This document shows, piece after piece, positions 9,578 through 18,677 of a stretch of 64,000 bases of DNA. Positions within the stretch are counted from its first letter, which is position 1; every line of letters begins with the position of its first letter. The position numbers and the translations under genes are program-made. The stretch is taken from NCBI GenBank assembly GCA_041752395.1, contig JBGSWN010000247.1:1-64000 (forward strand), written 5' to 3'. The notes below the pieces were generated by a model. The model did no database searches. It was not told the origin of the DNA and was given only the letters and a program-made list of their open reading frames with translations. The stretch comes from UBA6168 sp041752395 (GTDB taxonomy: Bacteria > Bacteroidota > Bacteroidia > Chitinophagales > Saprospiraceae).

Positions 9578-10552
9578 TCACAGCTTTTTGTCCATTTCCA
9601 CTACCCAGATACCCCGCAGTTCGTCCACACCGTAGCCTGTTGCCCTGTCATTTGGGTACAGCTTCGCAATGCGTTCCAAGGTTTTCGGCAGCACCTCCTC
9701 GTTCGGTTTGCCGTGGCATTGGAGGCACATCTTATCGGTCATGATGGGGAAATAACCCACCTGCTTGCCGTTGATTATCTGCATTTTCGGCTTTAGTTTT
9801 TCTCCTTTGGCGAGTAGTGCTTTTCCTTCGTTAATGAAGGCGGTTTCAGCCTCGTTGGCGGCGTTCTTGGCGTTCCGGTTTTTATCGGAAACCCGCTTGA
9901 TTCCTGCATTCAAGGCAAGGGCCATGCTATCAGTCAGCGGCATTGCCCTCGTCGAACAAAATTCCAAAGCGCCTTCCGTCCCCTTCTTGTTGATGGCGTT
10001 CAGGAGGTTTTTGCCCAATACACCCTTGGTCTGCATGGCAAGCTTTTGTCCCTGTTCCAGCGGCGTCAGGCTGGTGTCGCCAGCGGCCATGTACTTGCGT
10101 TTTTCTGCTTCGTAATGTGCGTCGAACCATCCCGGCTTTTCCAGTTCCGTCACATAGAGGTAATTGGCGATGGCCGTGATTTGTTCCTCCGAGAAGCTCA
10201 TTTTCGGCATCAATCCGAACCGCTTGACCGCTCCGGGCATCTTGCTGTTTTCCTCGGTCGGGTTGTTTATGTAGGCCACGATGTCCGCCACGAATTTTTC
10301 CCTCGAAACCCCGTCCCCGACATAATGGGTTTTCACGCCGAACATGGGCGGAGCAATGCGGTTGTCCATCGTCGCATTTGGGCTGTGGCAGGAGAAGCAG
10401 TTGGTTTCGAGGAGTTGGAAGCCTTTGGCAAGGTCGGCCTCCGTTACCGAAGTATTGTCTGTGCTGGCATTTTTCGAGCTATCATTGCTGCAAGCCGCAA
10501 ACCAGATTAGGGTTGATACTGTTAATATCGTTGGCAAAATGGCAATTCTCAT
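9578..10552 (-). CDS. Diheme lipoprotein: cytochrome c plus DUF3365 (Tll0287-like) domain
   Basis: 324 aa from ATG 10552. A lipoprotein signal ends in LIWFAAC (Cys21). A class I cytochrome c domain follows with FSCH (C52xxC55H56) and a candidate axial Met in KMP or MPKMS. The second half matches DUF3365, a heme-binding sensor-like domain, with LQCHG (C276xxC279H280). A redox or sensory periplasmic role is probable. The frame stays open upstream to 10708, but that extension has no signal sequence and overlaps the divergent hydrolase gene, so it is rejected. Partner unknown. Confidence 0.85.
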   Translation of the reverse strand: MRIAILPTILTVSTLIWFAACSNDSSKNASTDNTSVTEADLAKGFQLLETNCFSCHSPNATMDNRIAPPMFGVKTHYVGDGVSREKFVADIVAYINNPTEENSKMPGAVKRFGLMPKMSFSEEQITAIANYLYVTELEKPGWFDAHYEAEKRKYMAAGDTSLTPLEQGQKLAMQTKGVLGKNLLNAINKKGTEGALEFCSTRAMPLTDSMALALNAGIKRVSDKNRNAKNAANEAETAFINEGKALLAKGEKLKPKMQIINGKQVGYFPIMTDKMCLQCHGKPNEEVLPKTLERIAKLYPNDRATGYGVDELRGIWVVEMDKKL

Positions 10553-10688
10553 CAGCTTGATTTTGGTTGAAAAAGCTGCAATTAAGCGAGTATTGCCGTA
10601 ATCATTCACGATAATTGTCACAAAGCATGAAAAAATCCACTCAAACCTTTCCTGCCTGTAATCGTCTAAGCGCCTAAAATCTTGATTC

Positions 10689-11999
10689 ATGAAAATTTGC
10701 CTACTCATCTTTGCATTGTTTTTTTCCTTCGGTAAAATCAGCGCCCAATCCCTTTACTTCCCGCCCCTCACGGGCAATGCCTGGGAAACCCTCTCCCCTG
10801 ATTCGCTCGGCTGGTGCAATGACAAAATCCAAGAACTTTATGACTTGCTCGAAACCAACAATACCAAGGCATTCATAGTCTTGAAAGATGGCAAAATTGT
10901 CCTCGAAAAATACTTCGGCACCTTCACCCAAGATAGTTCCTGGTATTGGGCATCGGCGGGGAAAAGCATGACGGCCAGCCTTGTCGGTATTGCGCAGCAA
11001 GAAGGCCTGCTCAACATCGAGGACAAAACCAGCGACTACCTCGGCACTGGCTGGACGGCCTGCCCGCCCGACAAAGAGGCGCTCATCACCATCAAAAACC
11101 AACTCACAATGACCTCCGGCCTTGATGATGGTGTGCCAGAAAATGCCTGCACGCTCGACTCCTGCTTGCAATACCTCGCCGATGCTGGTACCCGCTGGGC
11201 TTACCACAATGCTCCATATACTCTCCTGGACGGGGTCATCGAAGCAGCAACTGGGCAGAATTTCAACCTGTTTTTCAATCAAAAATTCACGCAAAAAACA
11301 GGCATTTCCGGGCTTTGGGTACAGGTTGATTACAACAACGTCCTGTTCAGTAAGGCGAGGAGCATGGCCCGATACGGCATCCTCGTTCAAAACAGCGGCA
11401 CTTGGAACACCACGCCCGTACTCACCGACCCCGCTTTTTTTCAACAAATGGTGACACCTTCGCAAACCCTGAATGAATCCTACGGCTACCTCTGGTGGCT
11501 GAACGGGCAGCCGAGCTACAAGCTGCCGGGTTTGCAAATCAACTTCCCCGGCCCGCTGTTCCCCGCTGCACCCGACGATATGATTTCCGCTTTGGGTAAA
11601 AACGGGCAGTACCTGAACGTGGTGCCGAGCCAAGGCATCGTGATGGTTCGGATGGGTGAAGCACCGGGCACCAACGATGCCGTGCCCGTCGTGTTCAACA
11701 ACGATATTTGGTTGAAATTCAATGAATTGGCTTGCGAGCCTAGTGCGGTTTTTGAAAAAGGGAAGGAAGTGAATGTGCTTCAGTTTTCGCCAAATCCAAG
11801 TGATGGAATCATTCAAATAATTGGCCCAGATTCGGGAAAAGACTTCACGATTGATATTTTTGATGCGGTTGGACGCCATGTTTTTTCTTCGGAAAACGGC
11901 TTGAAGTTGGACTTGCGCTCGCTGGGCAGCGGGCTTTATTTTGCGAAATTGGAACAAGAAGGGAAGGTGTGGTCAGGTCGGTTCATGATACTTCAATAA
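10689..11999 (+). CDS. Secreted serine hydrolase (class C beta-lactamase fold) with T9SS sorting domain
   Basis: 436 aa. Signal peptide (about 1-19), then a beta-lactamase-fold hydrolase with the SxxK motif SAGK (Ser89/Lys92) and a Tyr-x-Asn-like YHN. The last 75 residues (FSPNPSDG..., IDIFDAVGRHVFS, GLYFAKLEQEGK) are a type A C-terminal sorting domain for the type IX secretion system, so the enzyme is exported and probably attached to the cell surface. Family members are esterases, D-aminopeptidases or penicillin-binding-like enzymes; resistance to beta-lactams should not be assumed. Confidence 0.9.
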   Translation: MKICLLIFALFFSFGKISAQSLYFPPLTGNAWETLSPDSLGWCNDKIQELYDLLETNNTKAFIVLKDGKIVLEKYFGTFTQDSSWYWASAGKSMTASLVGIAQQEGLLNIEDKTSDYLGTGWTACPPDKEALITIKNQLTMTSGLDDGVPENACTLDSCLQYLADAGTRWAYHNAPYTLLDGVIEAATGQNFNLFFNQKFTQKTGISGLWVQVDYNNVLFSKARSMARYGILVQNSGTWNTTPVLTDPAFFQQMVTPSQTLNESYGYLWWLNGQPSYKLPGLQINFPGPLFPAAPDDMISALGKNGQYLNVVPSQGIVMVRMGEAPGTNDAVPVVFNNDIWLKFNELACEPSAVFEKGKEVNVLQFSPNPSDGIIQIIGPDSGKDFTIDIFDAVGRHVFSSENGLKLDLRSLGSGLYFAKLEQEGKVWSGRFMILQ

Positions 12000-12000
12000 T

Positions 12001-12759
12001 TTAAAAGTCATAGGTATGTCTATCAAACAATTCCTTATCTTCCAGCATATATTCCAAAATTGGTCGGCATTTATCTTTGCAGGCCGGATAGAAAACATTG
12101 GGTTCTCTTTCTTGATTGATAGTCGGCTTTCCCCACCAAAATTCTGCCAAAGCAATTGGCTTTAATTGATGGCATATTGCATATTGAAGTAATTTAGGTG
12201 CAGCACATTCCCCTGCTGCTGATGGGGGATTTCCATGAGATGAACGCTTAAATATTTCCAACAGGTTTTCCTTCTTTCCCGAAAGGTTCAAAAAATGGTA
12301 ATTCTCAAATAACCGTTGTTGCAAGGCAATTGATTTTTGCCTGCTTTTTTCTTTTAACGCATCTATTTCCGCTTGATTATTGGAAGCCTTTCTTAGGGTA
12401 CCAATTTCAGTCAGCTCTGTCATCCCTTTGTTTATGAAAAAGTCATCAATAGAATCATCAAAAACAGAAGGTATGAATCTATTGCATATGGCATTTTTAG
12501 GTAAATTACCTGAAGCTGTTCCTAAATAACCATAACTATTGTCTTCTTTTTGAACCACAAGAACTCCAAACATTTTCCCTTTTTGGATATGGAAGTCATA
12601 CGCCCACTTTTGAGATTCTAAGTCAAGGAATGTTTGAAATTCTTTCGTCGCTATTTTTGCAATTTCAGGAATATAAAACCCAAATGGGTTATTGAGTTTT
12701 GAAGGGACATTGATATTGGATATATCCGTTTTAAAGTCAAAAATGAGTTGTGCTTCCAC
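12001..12759 (-). CDS. Isolated N-terminal domain of large RluA-type pseudouridine synthase (catalytic domain absent)
   Basis: 252 aa. The phrases KMFGVLVVQ, GYLGTASGNL, RFIPSVFDD, GECAAPKLLQYA, IALAEFWWG and FYPACKDKCRPILEYML match the approximately 280 aa N-terminal region that precedes the RluA pseudouridine synthase domain in a family of about 550 aa proteins. Here the reading frame stops just after that region and no catalytic domain follows; the next base pair belongs to the convergent hydrolase gene. It may be a truncation remnant or a free-standing version. Recognition is from memory of the family and should be verified. Confidence 0.65.
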   Translation of the reverse strand: MEAQLIFDFKTDISNINVPSKLNNPFGFYIPEIAKIATKEFQTFLDLESQKWAYDFHIQKGKMFGVLVVQKEDNSYGYLGTASGNLPKNAICNRFIPSVFDDSIDDFFINKGMTELTEIGTLRKASNNQAEIDALKEKSRQKSIALQQRLFENYHFLNLSGKKENLLEIFKRSSHGNPPSAAGECAAPKLLQYAICHQLKPIALAEFWWGKPTINQEREPNVFYPACKDKCRPILEYMLEDKELFDRHTYDF

Positions 12760-12795
12760 TTATAGTTGTTTGAATAACTGATTGGTGAACTTAAA

Positions 12796-12848
12796 AAGGG
12801 GGCAAGCCCCCTTGGAGATATCGTTTTTCCAAGGTGGCTTGCCCCCTT
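12796..12848. repeat. REP/BIME-like nested inverted repeat (GGGGGCAAGCCCCC)
   Basis: Two 21 bp arms (12796-12816, 12828-12848) are inverted copies with one mismatch, separated by 11 bp. Each arm is itself a palindrome around GGCAAGCC. This nested architecture is typical of extragenic palindromes arranged as BIMEs. The rest of the 12760-13066 gap is AT-rich and shows only the glnN terminator. Confidence 0.7.
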
Positions 12849-13008
12849 GTGGAACCCAAATCCTCAAGCAGTTGGTCAAACAACTTTAATGATAGTTCCT
12901 CCAAAAAAGAGATGCATGTATTATATCTTTCCCTGGCATTTTTGACATGGTTAAGTCATTGCAAGAATAGCAAATTTGACTAAATGAACTTGAAATCTAT
13001 GCAGCAAT

Positions 13009-13044
13009 CAAAACAAAAAAGGCCGAGCAAACCCGCCCGGCCTT
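13009..13044 (-). terminator. Rho-independent terminator of glutamine synthetase gene
   Basis: On the minus strand an AAGGCCG / CGGCCTT stem with a 12-base loop is followed by TTTTTTG, 23 bp after the glnN stop codon. Confidence 0.85.
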
Positions 13045-13066
13045 CCTATTTCTAGTCTGTCGCTAT

Positions 13067-15256
13067 TTACTTCGTAAACAACAGTTCACGATACTTCGTC
13101 AACGGCCAAAGCTCATCGTCCACCATCAGCTCCAACTTATCGCTGTGGTAGCGGATGACATCGAAAAATGGCTTCACTTTATTGCAGTAAGCATCTGCCT
13201 TTTTATCGGCATGTTCCATCACATTCGCCTTTTTGCGCTCCTCAATCATATCGTCCACGTTCTTTTTGATGGCGCCGATATGCTCAGATATATCCTTGAT
13301 AAGTTCCAGCTGCTCAGAGGCGTATTTTTTGAAATCCTGCTCAAAAATGTCCTTCAAGCCCTTCACATTTTCAATCAAAGTATTTTGGTAGGCAATGGCA
13401 GTCGGAATCACGTGGTTTGTGGCGATGTCGCCAAGAATGCGGCCTTCGATTTGTACCTTTTTGATGTACTCTTCCAACTCGATTTCATAGCGGGCCTCGA
13501 TTTCACGATGGTTCATCACCCCGTGGTCACCAAAAAGCTTGACGGCTTGCTCGGAAATCTGCGCTTTCAACGCTTCGGGCGTTGTCGTGAAATTGCTCAG
13601 TCCACGCTTTTTGGCCTCCTTCACCCAATCGTCAGAGTAGCCGTCGCCCTCGAAGCGGATTTTCTTCGATGCTTTGATGTACTCCCGCAGCACATTGAAA
13701 ATAGCATCGTCCTTCTTCATTTTTTTAACCTCAATCAGCGCATCCACCTCTACTTTAAACTCCCGCAATTGCTGTGAAACGATGGTGTTCAGCACCGTCA
13801 TCGGCTTGGCGCAGTTGGCAGAAGAACCCACCGCCCGGAACTCGAACTTGTTGCCAGTGAAGGCAAACGGAGAGGTGCGGTTACGGTCGGTGTTGTCCAG
13901 CAAAATCTCAGGTATTTTGCCCACCACGTTTAGCTTCAACTCCGTTTTTTCTTCTGGCGAAAGGCTGCCGTCGCTCACCCGTTCCAGTTCATCCAGTACC
14001 GCAGAAAGCTGCTGGCCGAGGAACACGGAAATGATGGCAGGTGGCGCTTCGTTTGCACCCAAGCGGTGGTCGTTGTTGGCACTGGCGATGGATGCCCGCA
14101 GCAGGTCTGCGTAATCGTGAACTGCTTTGATGGTATTGATGAAAAAGGTCAGGAATTGGAGGTTCGTTTTCGGCGTTTTGCCAGGTGAAAGCAGGTTCAC
14201 GCCCGTGTCCGTGCTCATGCTCCAGTTGTTGTGCTTGCCAGAGCCATTGATGCCAGCGAAGGGCTTCTCGTGCATCAATACCTTGAAATTGTGGCGGGCG
14301 CCGACCTTACTCATTACGTCCATCAGGAGCGAATTGTGGTCAACGGCGAGATTGGCCTCCTCGAAAAGCGGCGCCAATTCGAACTGGTTCGGAGCTACCT
14401 CGTTGTGGCGGGTTTTTACCGGAATGCCCAATTGGATGCATTCGATTTCCAGTTCCCGCATGTAGGCCAAGGCCCTGTCGGGAATGGAACCGAAGTAATG
14501 GTCTTCCAATTGCTGGCCCTTTGCCGCACCGTGGCCTAGCAACATGCGGCCAGCCAAGGTCAAGTCGGGCCGGGAAGCTGCCAGTGCCGAGTCAATCAGG
14601 AAGTACTCCTGCTCCCAGCCGAGGGTGCAGATGACCTTGTCAACGTTTTTGTCAAAATAGCGGGCCACGTCCGTTGCGGCAGCATCAATGGATTGCAGCG
14701 CACGAAGCAACGGCGTTTTGTGGTCGAGCGCCTCGCCAGTGTAGCTCACGAAAATGGTCGGTATGCAAAGCGTCGTTCCCATCACGAAAGCTGGGCTGGT
14801 GGGGTCCCAGGCCGTGTAGCCCCTTGCCTCAAAGGTGTTTCGGATACCACCGTTCGGAAAACTAGAAGCATCTGGCTCCTGCTGCACCAACTGGCCACCG
14901 TCGAATTTGTCAATAGCAGCACCATCGCCGACTGGCTCGAAAAAGGCATCGTGCTTCTCGGCAGTGGCGCCCGTGAGCGGCTGGAACCAGTGGGTGTAGT
15001 GCGTAGCGCCCTTGCTCATCGCCCAAGCCTTCATACCCGAAGCTACTTGGTCGGCGATTTTGCGGTCAATTTGCTGACCATGCGTATTGGCTGCCGCTAC
15101 TGCATTGTATGCCTCTTTAGGCATATAATGCTTGGCTGTGCTGGTGGTGAAAACATTGGAAGCGTAAAGCTCAGACCTGCGAACACTAGGTTCATTGACC
15201 TGCACTGGACGCCTGTTTAGCGTTTCTTGAATCGCTTGAAAACGGATAGTTGCCAT
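13067..15256 (-). CDS. glnN: Glutamine synthetase type III
   Basis: 729 aa, the length of GSIII enzymes, which form dodecamers unlike GSI and are the main ammonia-assimilating enzyme in Bacteroidota. Recognisable segments are GTTLCIPTIFVSYTGEALDH, the ATP/metal-site LGWEQEYFLID, KTRHNEVAPNQFELAP, EKPFAGINGSGKHNNWSMST and NRTSPFAFTGNKFEFRAVGSS. It catalyses glutamate + NH3 + ATP to glutamine in the cytosol. A strong promoter (15297-15326) and two palindromes lie just upstream, suggesting nitrogen-responsive repression, and a terminator follows. Confidence 0.97.
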   Translation of the reverse strand: MATIRFQAIQETLNRRPVQVNEPSVRRSELYASNVFTTSTAKHYMPKEAYNAVAAANTHGQQIDRKIADQVASGMKAWAMSKGATHYTHWFQPLTGATAEKHDAFFEPVGDGAAIDKFDGGQLVQQEPDASSFPNGGIRNTFEARGYTAWDPTSPAFVMGTTLCIPTIFVSYTGEALDHKTPLLRALQSIDAAATDVARYFDKNVDKVICTLGWEQEYFLIDSALAASRPDLTLAGRMLLGHGAAKGQQLEDHYFGSIPDRALAYMRELEIECIQLGIPVKTRHNEVAPNQFELAPLFEEANLAVDHNSLLMDVMSKVGARHNFKVLMHEKPFAGINGSGKHNNWSMSTDTGVNLLSPGKTPKTNLQFLTFFINTIKAVHDYADLLRASIASANNDHRLGANEAPPAIISVFLGQQLSAVLDELERVSDGSLSPEEKTELKLNVVGKIPEILLDNTDRNRTSPFAFTGNKFEFRAVGSSANCAKPMTVLNTIVSQQLREFKVEVDALIEVKKMKKDDAIFNVLREYIKASKKIRFEGDGYSDDWVKEAKKRGLSNFTTTPEALKAQISEQAVKLFGDHGVMNHREIEARYEIELEEYIKKVQIEGRILGDIATNHVIPTAIAYQNTLIENVKGLKDIFEQDFKKYASEQLELIKDISEHIGAIKKNVDDMIEERKKANVMEHADKKADAYCNKVKPFFDVIRYHSDKLELMVDDELWPLTKYRELLFTK

Positions 15257-15296
15257 GTTGTTGATTTCTTTTTTTGATTTAGTTTGAAAATCGGCG

Positions 15297-15326
15297 CAAA
15301 GGTAGGAGCAAATTGCTTTTGCAAAA
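15297..15326 (-). promoter_or_regulatory. Promoter of glnN (TTTTG-N17-TACCTTTG)
   Basis: On the minus strand TACCTTTG (15304-15297) matches TAnnTTTG and TTTTG (15326-15322) sits 17 bp upstream as the -33 element. The predicted transcript starts about 35 bp before the ATG. Confidence 0.7.
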
Positions 15327-15350
15327 GCTCACCCCCTAAAAAAATAGGGG
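15315..15350. promoter_or_regulatory. Two palindromes overlapping the glnN promoter (candidate operators)
   Basis: A perfect 14 bp palindrome GCTTTTGCAAAAGC (15315-15328) covers the -33 element, and CCCCTA-N6-TAGGGG (15333-15350) lies just upstream. Both are positioned for a repressor or activator of glnN; the regulator is not known. Confidence 0.45.
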
Positions 15351-15801
15351 TTTGTGGAAAAATAATTGACCTATTCCAGATTTTTAACTAAAATAAGTGG
15401 GGGCATTTGTCATTAATTTGATTTTAGCAAAATTTTGTTGCATTTCTTTCACAATGGGTTGATGCCTTTTTTCAAATTTTGAAATGAGTTGAATGGAAGA
15501 ATAATACGCCGTATGGTACGGAGTAAATCAACCAGATTTCGAGCACATGTTTACCGACGGGTGAGCATGAGCGAGGTACGGCGCTACGATGAGCTTTACC
15601 CAAATCTCCCGTTGGGCTGCCTTTTGGATGACCATGCTTTACCAAAAAATTGGAAAATGGACATGAGCGAAGCCTTTACGGATAGGTTTTAGTGGAACCG
15701 AATTTTAGGAGGCTGGATGAATTTGATGGCTATTCGACTATTCTATTTCTGAAGATTTTACTTACCTTACGCCCTCGAATTGCCAATCATTTAAAGCCTT
15801 T
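15351..15801. other. Intergenic region without a supported gene
   Basis: AT-rich spacer between the divergent glnN and DUF1549 genes. A 67-codon frame (15489-15692, TTG start) has no recognisable motif, and its only support is being open; I do not call it a gene. No hairpin or repeat of note. Confidence 0.5.
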
Positions 15802-18126
15802 ATGAAGTCTTCCACGAAATTAATGTTGGGTATTTGCGGAATCATCTTGGCTTCCGTCTTATTGTTTCCTGCATTTTTCAGTAGGGACAAAGCGGCTGAA
15901 CTGCCTGATGTTGTTGACTTCAACTACCATATCAAGCCCATCATTTCCGACCGCTGCTTCAAATGCCACGGGCCGGACAAGGCCAAACAAGAGCATGAGC
16001 TTGGCCTAAATACCGAGGCTGGCTTCTTCAAAACATTGAAAGAAGACTCCACTCGTCACATCGTGGTGCCGGGCAATCCAGCGCAGAGCGAACTCTACCG
16101 CCGCATCATGGAAACCGACTCAGAAGAAATGATGCCACCGCCGGAAAGCAACCTAACGCTTACCGATTTTGAGAAGGCTTTAATCAAAAAATGGATTGAG
16201 CAAGGGGCAAAATACAAGCAGCACTGGGCCTTCATCCCGCCCACGAAGCCAAATTTACCAAAGGTGAAAAACAAGGAATGGGCAAGGAACGAAATTGACC
16301 TTTTCATTTTGCAAAAGCTTGAAAACGAGGGACTTAAGCCAAATCCAGAAACAGACCGAGAGCGCCTTTTTCGCCGAGCAAGCTATGACATCACGGGCCT
16401 GCCGCCCTCCCCTGCCCTGCTCGACCGATTCCTAGCCGACGGGGCTGCCGATGCTTTTGAAAAAATGGTGGATACCTTGCTGGCCATGCCCAGCTATGGC
16501 GAACACCAAGCCGTTGCTTGGTTGGACGTCGCCCGCTACGCCGACTCGCACGGCTACCAAGACGACAGTTACCGCTCTCAATGGCCTTGGCGGGATTGGG
16601 TCATCCACGCCTTCAACGAGAACCTGCCTTATGACCAGTTTGTGACCTGGCAACTGGCTGGCGACCTTTTGCCGAAGGCAACCAAAGCGCAAATCTTGGC
16701 CACCGGCTTTTGCCGAAACCATAAAATCACGCAGGAGGGCGGGGTAATTGAGGAAGAATATCGAGTGGAATATATCGCTGATAAAACCAACCTGTTTTCA
16801 ACGGCTTTCCTTGGCTTGACAATGGAATGCGCAAAATGCCACGACCATAAATACGACCCCATTTCGCAAGAAGAATATTACAGCACTTATGCCTTTTTCA
16901 ACCAAAATTCGGAGCTGGGTTTTTATGGCGACGTGAGCAATGTGAGCATTGCAGAAGCCCCTGTGATGATACCAACTAAGGGCGAACTCGATAGCCTGCT
17001 GCGTTTCATCAACCACTCCCAGCCCGACTCGGTCGTTAGCATGGTTATGCAGGAATCTGATACGCTTCACAAAACCTATATCCTGAAGAGAGGACAATAC
17101 GATGCCCACGGCAAGCAAGTTATTTTCGGGACGCCCAAAGCTGTGTTACCCTTCTCCGATGAATTTGATTGCAACCGCCTCGGGCTTTCGGACTGGCTTT
17201 TTGATGAAAAAAATCCGTTGGCAGCACGGGTCGCCGTGAACCGTATTTGGCAGCAATTTTTTGGCGTAGGGTTGGTCAAAAGTGCGGAGAATTTTGGCAG
17301 CCAAGGCGAGCTGCCCTCGCACCCTGAGCTGTTGGATTGGCTGGCCGTTGATTTCAGGGAGCATGGCTGGGATGTGAAGCGATTGGTGAAAGAAATCGTG
17401 ACTTCGGCTGCCTATCGGCAATCGGCAACCACCTCCCCCGAAAAACAGGAACATGACCCAGAGAACCGCCTCGTGAGCCGAGGGCCTCGCTTCAGAATGA
17501 CGCCGGAAATGATTCGGGATACTTGGCTGGTCGTCAGCGGCTTATTGGACCCGATGATCGGAGGTGCATCCGTTCGGCCTTACCAACCAGCCGGACTTTG
17601 GGAGGAAACCAACGCAGGCGATGGCCGTGGTTCCCTGACAAAATATGTGCAGGACAAAGATGGCAAGCTTTACCGACGAACGATGTACACGATTTTCAAG
17701 CGGACGCTGCCCCACCCTTTCCTCACCACTTTTGACGCCAGTTACCGGGATGTGTGTGCCATGAAACGCCAGCGAACGAACACCCCGCTGCAAGCGCTGA
17801 ACCTGATGAACGACCCTTTGATGCTGGAAGCCAGCCGTACGCTTGCGCAAAAATTATTGAAAAAAGAGGTGGCTTCCTTTCCAAAACGGTTGGCGGAAGC
17901 CTTCCGGTTAGTGGCTGCCCGGCAACCCAGTCAGCAAGAGTTGGTGGTTCTGGAAAAACATTTTACCGAAAGGAAAAACGAATTGGCAACAAAGCCAGAC
18001 ATGGCAAAATTGCTGCTAAAAGTTGGTGAAAGCCCAGTGGACGAAACGCTCGACCCCGTGGAATCCGCAGCGCTGATGGAGACGCTGGCGTTGGTTTTCA
18101 ACATGGACGAGGTGATTTGCAAATAG
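15802..18126 (+). CDS. DUF1549/DUF1553 protein with planctomycete-type cytochrome c (PSD1 family)
   Basis: 774 aa. N-terminal membrane anchor or signal (about 7-27), a planctomycete-type cytochrome c segment with FKCHG (C52xxC55H56) and MMPPP, then DUF1549 (RRASYDITGLPPSP; WLDVARYADSHGYQ; ECAKCHDHKYDP, a second CxxCH) and DUF1553 (NPLAARVAVNRIWQQFFG; YRRTMYTIFKRTLPHP; RTNTPLQALNLMNDP). It lacks the LamG-like insert seen in larger homologues. These proteins are regularly paired with DUF1501 proteins and belong to periplasmic carbohydrate-utilisation clusters; activity is unproven. Confidence 0.92.
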   Translation: MKSSTKLMLGICGIILASVLLFPAFFSRDKAAELPDVVDFNYHIKPIISDRCFKCHGPDKAKQEHELGLNTEAGFFKTLKEDSTRHIVVPGNPAQSELYRRIMETDSEEMMPPPESNLTLTDFEKALIKKWIEQGAKYKQHWAFIPPTKPNLPKVKNKEWARNEIDLFILQKLENEGLKPNPETDRERLFRRASYDITGLPPSPALLDRFLADGAADAFEKMVDTLLAMPSYGEHQAVAWLDVARYADSHGYQDDSYRSQWPWRDWVIHAFNENLPYDQFVTWQLAGDLLPKATKAQILATGFCRNHKITQEGGVIEEEYRVEYIADKTNLFSTAFLGLTMECAKCHDHKYDPISQEEYYSTYAFFNQNSELGFYGDVSNVSIAEAPVMIPTKGELDSLLRFINHSQPDSVVSMVMQESDTLHKTYILKRGQYDAHGKQVIFGTPKAVLPFSDEFDCNRLGLSDWLFDEKNPLAARVAVNRIWQQFFGVGLVKSAENFGSQGELPSHPELLDWLAVDFREHGWDVKRLVKEIVTSAAYRQSATTSPEKQEHDPENRLVSRGPRFRMTPEMIRDTWLVVSGLLDPMIGGASVRPYQPAGLWEETNAGDGRGSLTKYVQDKDGKLYRRTMYTIFKRTLPHPFLTTFDASYRDVCAMKRQRTNTPLQALNLMNDPLMLEASRTLAQKLLKKEVASFPKRLAEAFRLVAARQPSQQELVVLEKHFTERKNELATKPDMAKLLLKVGESPVDETLDPVESAALMETLALVFNMDEVICK

Positions 18127-18165
18127 AACAACTACACATTTTTTAACACATAAAAACGTAACAGC

Positions 18166-18600
18166 ATGAAAAACGTAAAACAGATTTTAGCCCAAAAGGG
18201 AAACATGATTTTCACCGTAAAACCCAATTTGACGGTGTATGAAGCCATTCGTGTAATGGGTGAACACAATGTCGGTTCGGTACTGGTGATGGAGGGCGAC
18301 CAGTTGGTGGGCATCCTCACAGAGCGGGACTACGCAAGGAAAGTGGTGCTCAAAGGCAAGTTCAGTGCAGATTTGTTCGTCCGGGAAATCATGACGCCGC
18401 ATCCCGGCCTGACGGTGGTTGGACCGGACATGAGCATCGAGGACTGCATGGAAATTATGACTTCAAAAAAAGTGCGGCACCTGCCTGTCATGGAAAACGG
18501 AAAGCTGCTCGGCCTCATTTCCATCGGCGACGTAGTGTCCATGTACATCAGTCACCAGCAAGATATAATCGAAGATATGACCAGCTACCTTTATAGGTAA
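18166..18600 (+). CDS. CBS domain pair protein
   Basis: 144 aa consisting of two CBS motifs: the first around 20-75 (VYEAIRVMGEHNVGSVLVME, VGILTERDYARKV), the second around 85-140 (SIEDCMEIMTSKKVRHLPVME, LGLISIGDVV). CBS pairs bind adenine nucleotides or S-adenosylmethionine and sense energy state; this one is cytoplasmic with no effector domain. It starts 39 bp after the DUF1549 gene and lies between two genes that are normally adjacent partners. It closely resembles the stand-alone CBS proteins seen in many bacteria, so it may be an inserted gene rather than a functional partner. Confidence 0.9.
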   Translation: MKNVKQILAQKGNMIFTVKPNLTVYEAIRVMGEHNVGSVLVMEGDQLVGILTERDYARKVVLKGKFSADLFVREIMTPHPGLTVVGPDMSIEDCMEIMTSKKVRHLPVMENGKLLGLISIGDVVSMYISHQQDIIEDMTSYLYR

Positions 18601-18605
18601 TTGTA

Positions 18606-18673
18606 AATTGAAAATGGGTAGTTCAGGATTACCCACGGCCTCAATTCTCCATTTTCAAGCCTCCATTTTCAAT
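18606..18673. repeat. Word-repeat island (TTGAAAATGG words)
   Basis: Copies of AATTGAAAATGG and CCATTTTCAA(TT) occur as an inverted set: one on the left, two tandem copies on the right, within the gap between the CBS and DUF1501 genes. Same class of structure as the other islands in this window, different word. Confidence 0.7.
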
Positions 18674-18677
18674 TCAA

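Noticed and set aside
10689..11999. Antibiotic-resistance beta-lactamase
   Set aside because: The SxxK fold is shared with esterases and peptidases and the C-terminal T9SS domain points to a surface hydrolase.
15489..15692. 67-codon plus-strand frame in the glnN/DUF1549 gap
   Set aside because: TTG start, arginine-rich, no recognised motif, no promoter and no homologue that I recognise; kept only as a note in the intergenic entry.
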